Assembly: GCA_013697635.1 (NCBI GenBank)
Contig: JACCWM010000072.1
Location: 1-45,054, forward strand
Reading direction: 5' to 3'
DNA from: Lujinxingiaceae bacterium
Lineage (GTDB): Bacteria > Myxococcota_A > Bradymonadia > Bradymonadales > Bradymonadaceae
DNA: 45,054 nucleotides
Within the stretch, counting starts at the first letter, position 1. Each line of letters starts with the position of its first letter. The notes under the pieces were generated by a model. It was given only the letters and a program-made list of their open reading frames with translations, had not been told where the DNA came from and searched no databases. Made by a program: the position numbers and the translations under genes. Below are positions 43,573 to 45,054 of this stretch, one piece after another.

Positions 43573-44952
43573 ATGGCTACAAAACTATTAGCTTTGCTGG
43601 GACTGGCAACAGCGCTTGCCGCCGTCGGCTGCACCAGCGCCGGACCCGAGGATAGCGACCCGACCAACAGCGCGAGCGCTTACGGTTCAACCGGTCTGGC
43701 GCTGTCGATGGACATCAAGGGTAACACCGATGTGGCAGGCATGCGCTACCTCATCAAGGGCTGCGATGGCAAAGATGTGCTGCAAAAAGACAAAGCGCTC
43801 GAAGATCTGCAGCTCCCCGGCATGATCCCGCAGTTCGTCAACAAGCCTTTTGATGCGCACTCCAGCCACCTCTTTGCCGACCACTTCATGGTTCTTGCGG
43901 CGGGCTGCTACGATGTCAAGGTCGTGCCGATCACCAAGAGCGGCGAACCGTCCAAGGACTGTGCCAAGGCCGAGGCCAAGAATGTTTATGTGTACGACAA
44001 GATCACCACCGAGATATTGCTCGTCAGCCAGTGCAAGGGCCCCGAGGTTGGTGCGCTCGACGTGATCGCCGCGATCAACCACCCGCCCGTGATCAAGAGC
44101 CTCAAGTACCATCCGTCGAAGTTTCTGCAGTGCCCGGCCGAGGTCATCTTGTGCGCCACGGCCTACGACCCGGACAATGACCCGCTCGAGTTCGAGTGGA
44201 AACAGGTCTCGGGCCCCGATCCGCTCTACGGTCCGACGGTGACCACCGAGGTCAAAAAGGATGGTAAGGTGACCCAGTGCGTCAAGATCGAATTGCCCCG
44301 CGAGAGCGCCGACCATGTCTTCAAGCTCAACGTCTACGATCTCTTCCACCTCAGCCCTGGCGAGAAGGTGCGTGCCGAAGACTGGTTCAAGGTCAACGGC
44401 TATGGCGAGGTCAAATCGCGCGCTACACTGAAGTTCCCGCTCTACGTGAGTTGCCCGTACACCAAAGATCCCCACGAGGACGTCGGGTTTGAAGACGTCG
44501 AAGTCGAAGACGACACCAATAAGCCTTACGAAGATGCCGGTGATCAAGACGTGATCGATCAGGACGTGGTCGACAACACCGCTTGCCCTCGCACGCAGGG
44601 CTATTGGGGCACGCATCACCGTTTTGCATCCAATCGATCACAAAACATCGCCTGGCCGATCGACGAGTTGAGCACACTCTGTGGCCAGAGTTGGCTGCAG
44701 ATTCTGCATACGACGCCAGCCGGCGGTGACGCCTGGTACATCCTGGCCCACCAGTACATTGCCGCACGCCTCAACATCGCTGCCCATGCTCCGAGCTCAC
44801 AGCAGCTCAGTGCAACGCTTACCGAGGCGGCCGATCTGCTGGCCAAGTGCGTACCGCTGGTGCCGCCGCCCACGCCCGATCGCGACCGCGCCCTCGAGCT
44901 CGAAAAGATCCTGGTCGCCTACAACGAAGGCCGCCTGCTCACCTGCCACTGA
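43573..44952 (+). CDS. Surface lipoprotein with Ig-like region and TQGYW-type C-terminal domain
   Basis: ATG at 43573 has GAGG seven bases upstream. The 459-residue product has a lipoprotein signal (LATALAAVGC, Cys20). The middle contains a PKD/Ig-like domain (ICATAYDPDNDPLEFEWKQV with one residue variation at its start) and several Cys pairs. Residues about 298-332 are very acidic (FEDVEVEDDTNKPYEDAGDQ). The last 120 residues start with CPRTQGYWGTHHRF and include GGDAWYILAHQYIAARLNIA, a small domain found at the ends of many bacterial surface proteins in which CTQTQGYWKNH is the usual opening. It probably faces outward. Function unknown. A 12-bp tandem repeat begins in its last codons. Confidence 0.8.
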   Translation: MATKLLALLGLATALAAVGCTSAGPEDSDPTNSASAYGSTGLALSMDIKGNTDVAGMRYLIKGCDGKDVLQKDKALEDLQLPGMIPQFVNKPFDAHSSHLFADHFMVLAAGCYDVKVVPITKSGEPSKDCAKAEAKNVYVYDKITTEILLVSQCKGPEVGALDVIAAINHPPVIKSLKYHPSKFLQCPAEVILCATAYDPDNDPLEFEWKQVSGPDPLYGPTVTTEVKKDGKVTQCVKIELPRESADHVFKLNVYDLFHLSPGEKVRAEDWFKVNGYGEVKSRATLKFPLYVSCPYTKDPHEDVGFEDVEVEDDTNKPYEDAGDQDVIDQDVVDNTACPRTQGYWGTHHRFASNRSQNIAWPIDELSTLCGQSWLQILHTTPAGGDAWYILAHQYIAARLNIAAHAPSSQQLSATLTEAADLLAKCVPLVPPPTPDRDRALELEKILVAYNEGRLLTCH

Positions 44953-44991
44953 ACCTGGCGCTGAACCTGGCGCTGAACCTGGCGCTGAACC
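44949..44991. repeat. 12-bp tandem repeat spanning the stop codon
   Basis: Three full units of CTGAACCTGGCG and seven bases of a fourth follow one another. The first unit supplies the TGA stop of the lipoprotein gene, and each further unit places another TGA in the same frame. Confidence 0.85.
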
Positions 44992-45006
44992 CAGAGTCGT
45001 CTGGGA

Positions 45007-45031
45007 TGAGGGGCCGACTTCAGGCTCCTCA
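45007..45031 (+). terminator. Hairpin after the lipoprotein gene
   Basis: TGAGGGGCC and GGCTCCTCA form a 9-bp stem with one G-U pair and a 7-base loop, 55 bases past the stop. No T-run follows before the window ends, so it may be a rho-independent-like pause or a processing hairpin. Confidence 0.4.
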
Positions 45032-45054
45032 CACGCACAAAAAAGCGGGGCCGC

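Noticed and set aside
1-45054. tRNA, rRNA and riboswitch genes
   Set aside because: Scanned by eye for tRNA-like and rRNA-like segments and conserved leader motifs; none could be supported. A covariance search would be decisive.

Overview
The window is GC-rich, densely coded bacterial DNA. Its content points to a deltaproteobacterial-type lineage (Myxococcota, perhaps close to Bradymonadales). The signs are a Pkn-type Ser/Thr kinase with a C-terminal membrane anchor, a MopE-like Cys-rich lipoprotein with an Asn/Thr linker, an acidic D/V/E-rich lipoprotein ending in a TQGYW domain, a bacterial alpha-2-macroglobulin paired with PBP1C, and many GTG/TTG starts. This assignment is an inference from gene content; there is no rRNA or tRNA gene in the window.

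Layout. 1-912: mobile-element debris (3' end of an IS21-type istB, its terminal repeats, a transposase C-terminal remnant between inverted copies of a palindromic repeat). 913-6679 (minus): FadE-type acyl-CoA dehydrogenase, type II NADH dehydrogenase-like flavoprotein, Sel1-repeat lipoprotein. 6853-8718 (plus): Ser/Thr kinase, divergent from the Sel1 gene, with a promoter overlapped by an inverted repeat. 8734-10271 (minus): TMEM43-family membrane protein and a small membrane protein. 10488-16756 (plus): beta-barrel-like envelope protein, then an export operon (DUF1549/DUF1553-like lipoprotein, Tat-exported DUF1501 protein, two-domain cytochrome-like lipoprotein) and a class I glutamine amidotransferase. 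16861-17726: split YeeE/YedE transporter. 17775-20861 (minus): MopE-like lipoprotein with a propeller-like region. 20969-21539: PEP synthase pseudogene with an internal deletion. 21641-30739 (plus): DUF6929-like protein, alpha-2-macroglobulin, PBP1C. 30819-35795 (plus): beta-ureidopropionase-like nitrilase, two tandem paralogous membrane-anchored repeat proteins, a histidine kinase that has lost its phosphoacceptor domain, a small conserved protein and an SspB-like protein. 35796-37856 (minus): Hsp33 and an SCP-x-type thiolase. 37926-39077 (plus): an EEP-fold hydrolase with a Cys-rich insert. 39112-43294 (minus): Gpt2-like acyltransferase, TM2-domain protein, alkylglycerone-phosphate-synthase-like flavoprotein. 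43573-44952 (plus): lipoprotein with a TQGYW-type C-terminal domain, followed by a 12-bp tandem repeat.

How the genes fit together. Most products act at or beyond the inner membrane: lipoproteins, wall synthesis and protease defence (A2M/PBP1C), an uncharacterised exported redox-like operon, and lipid enzymes that could build ether lipids (acyltransferase plus AGPS-like enzyme). FadE and the thiolase serve fatty acyl or sterol-type side-chain degradation. Two broken genes, PEP synthase and the histidine kinase, both look like products of internal deletion. The best candidate for an undescribed system is the three-gene exported operon at 11323-15971; it resembles planctomycete DUF1549/DUF1553-DUF1501-cytochrome gene sets, whose function is not established.
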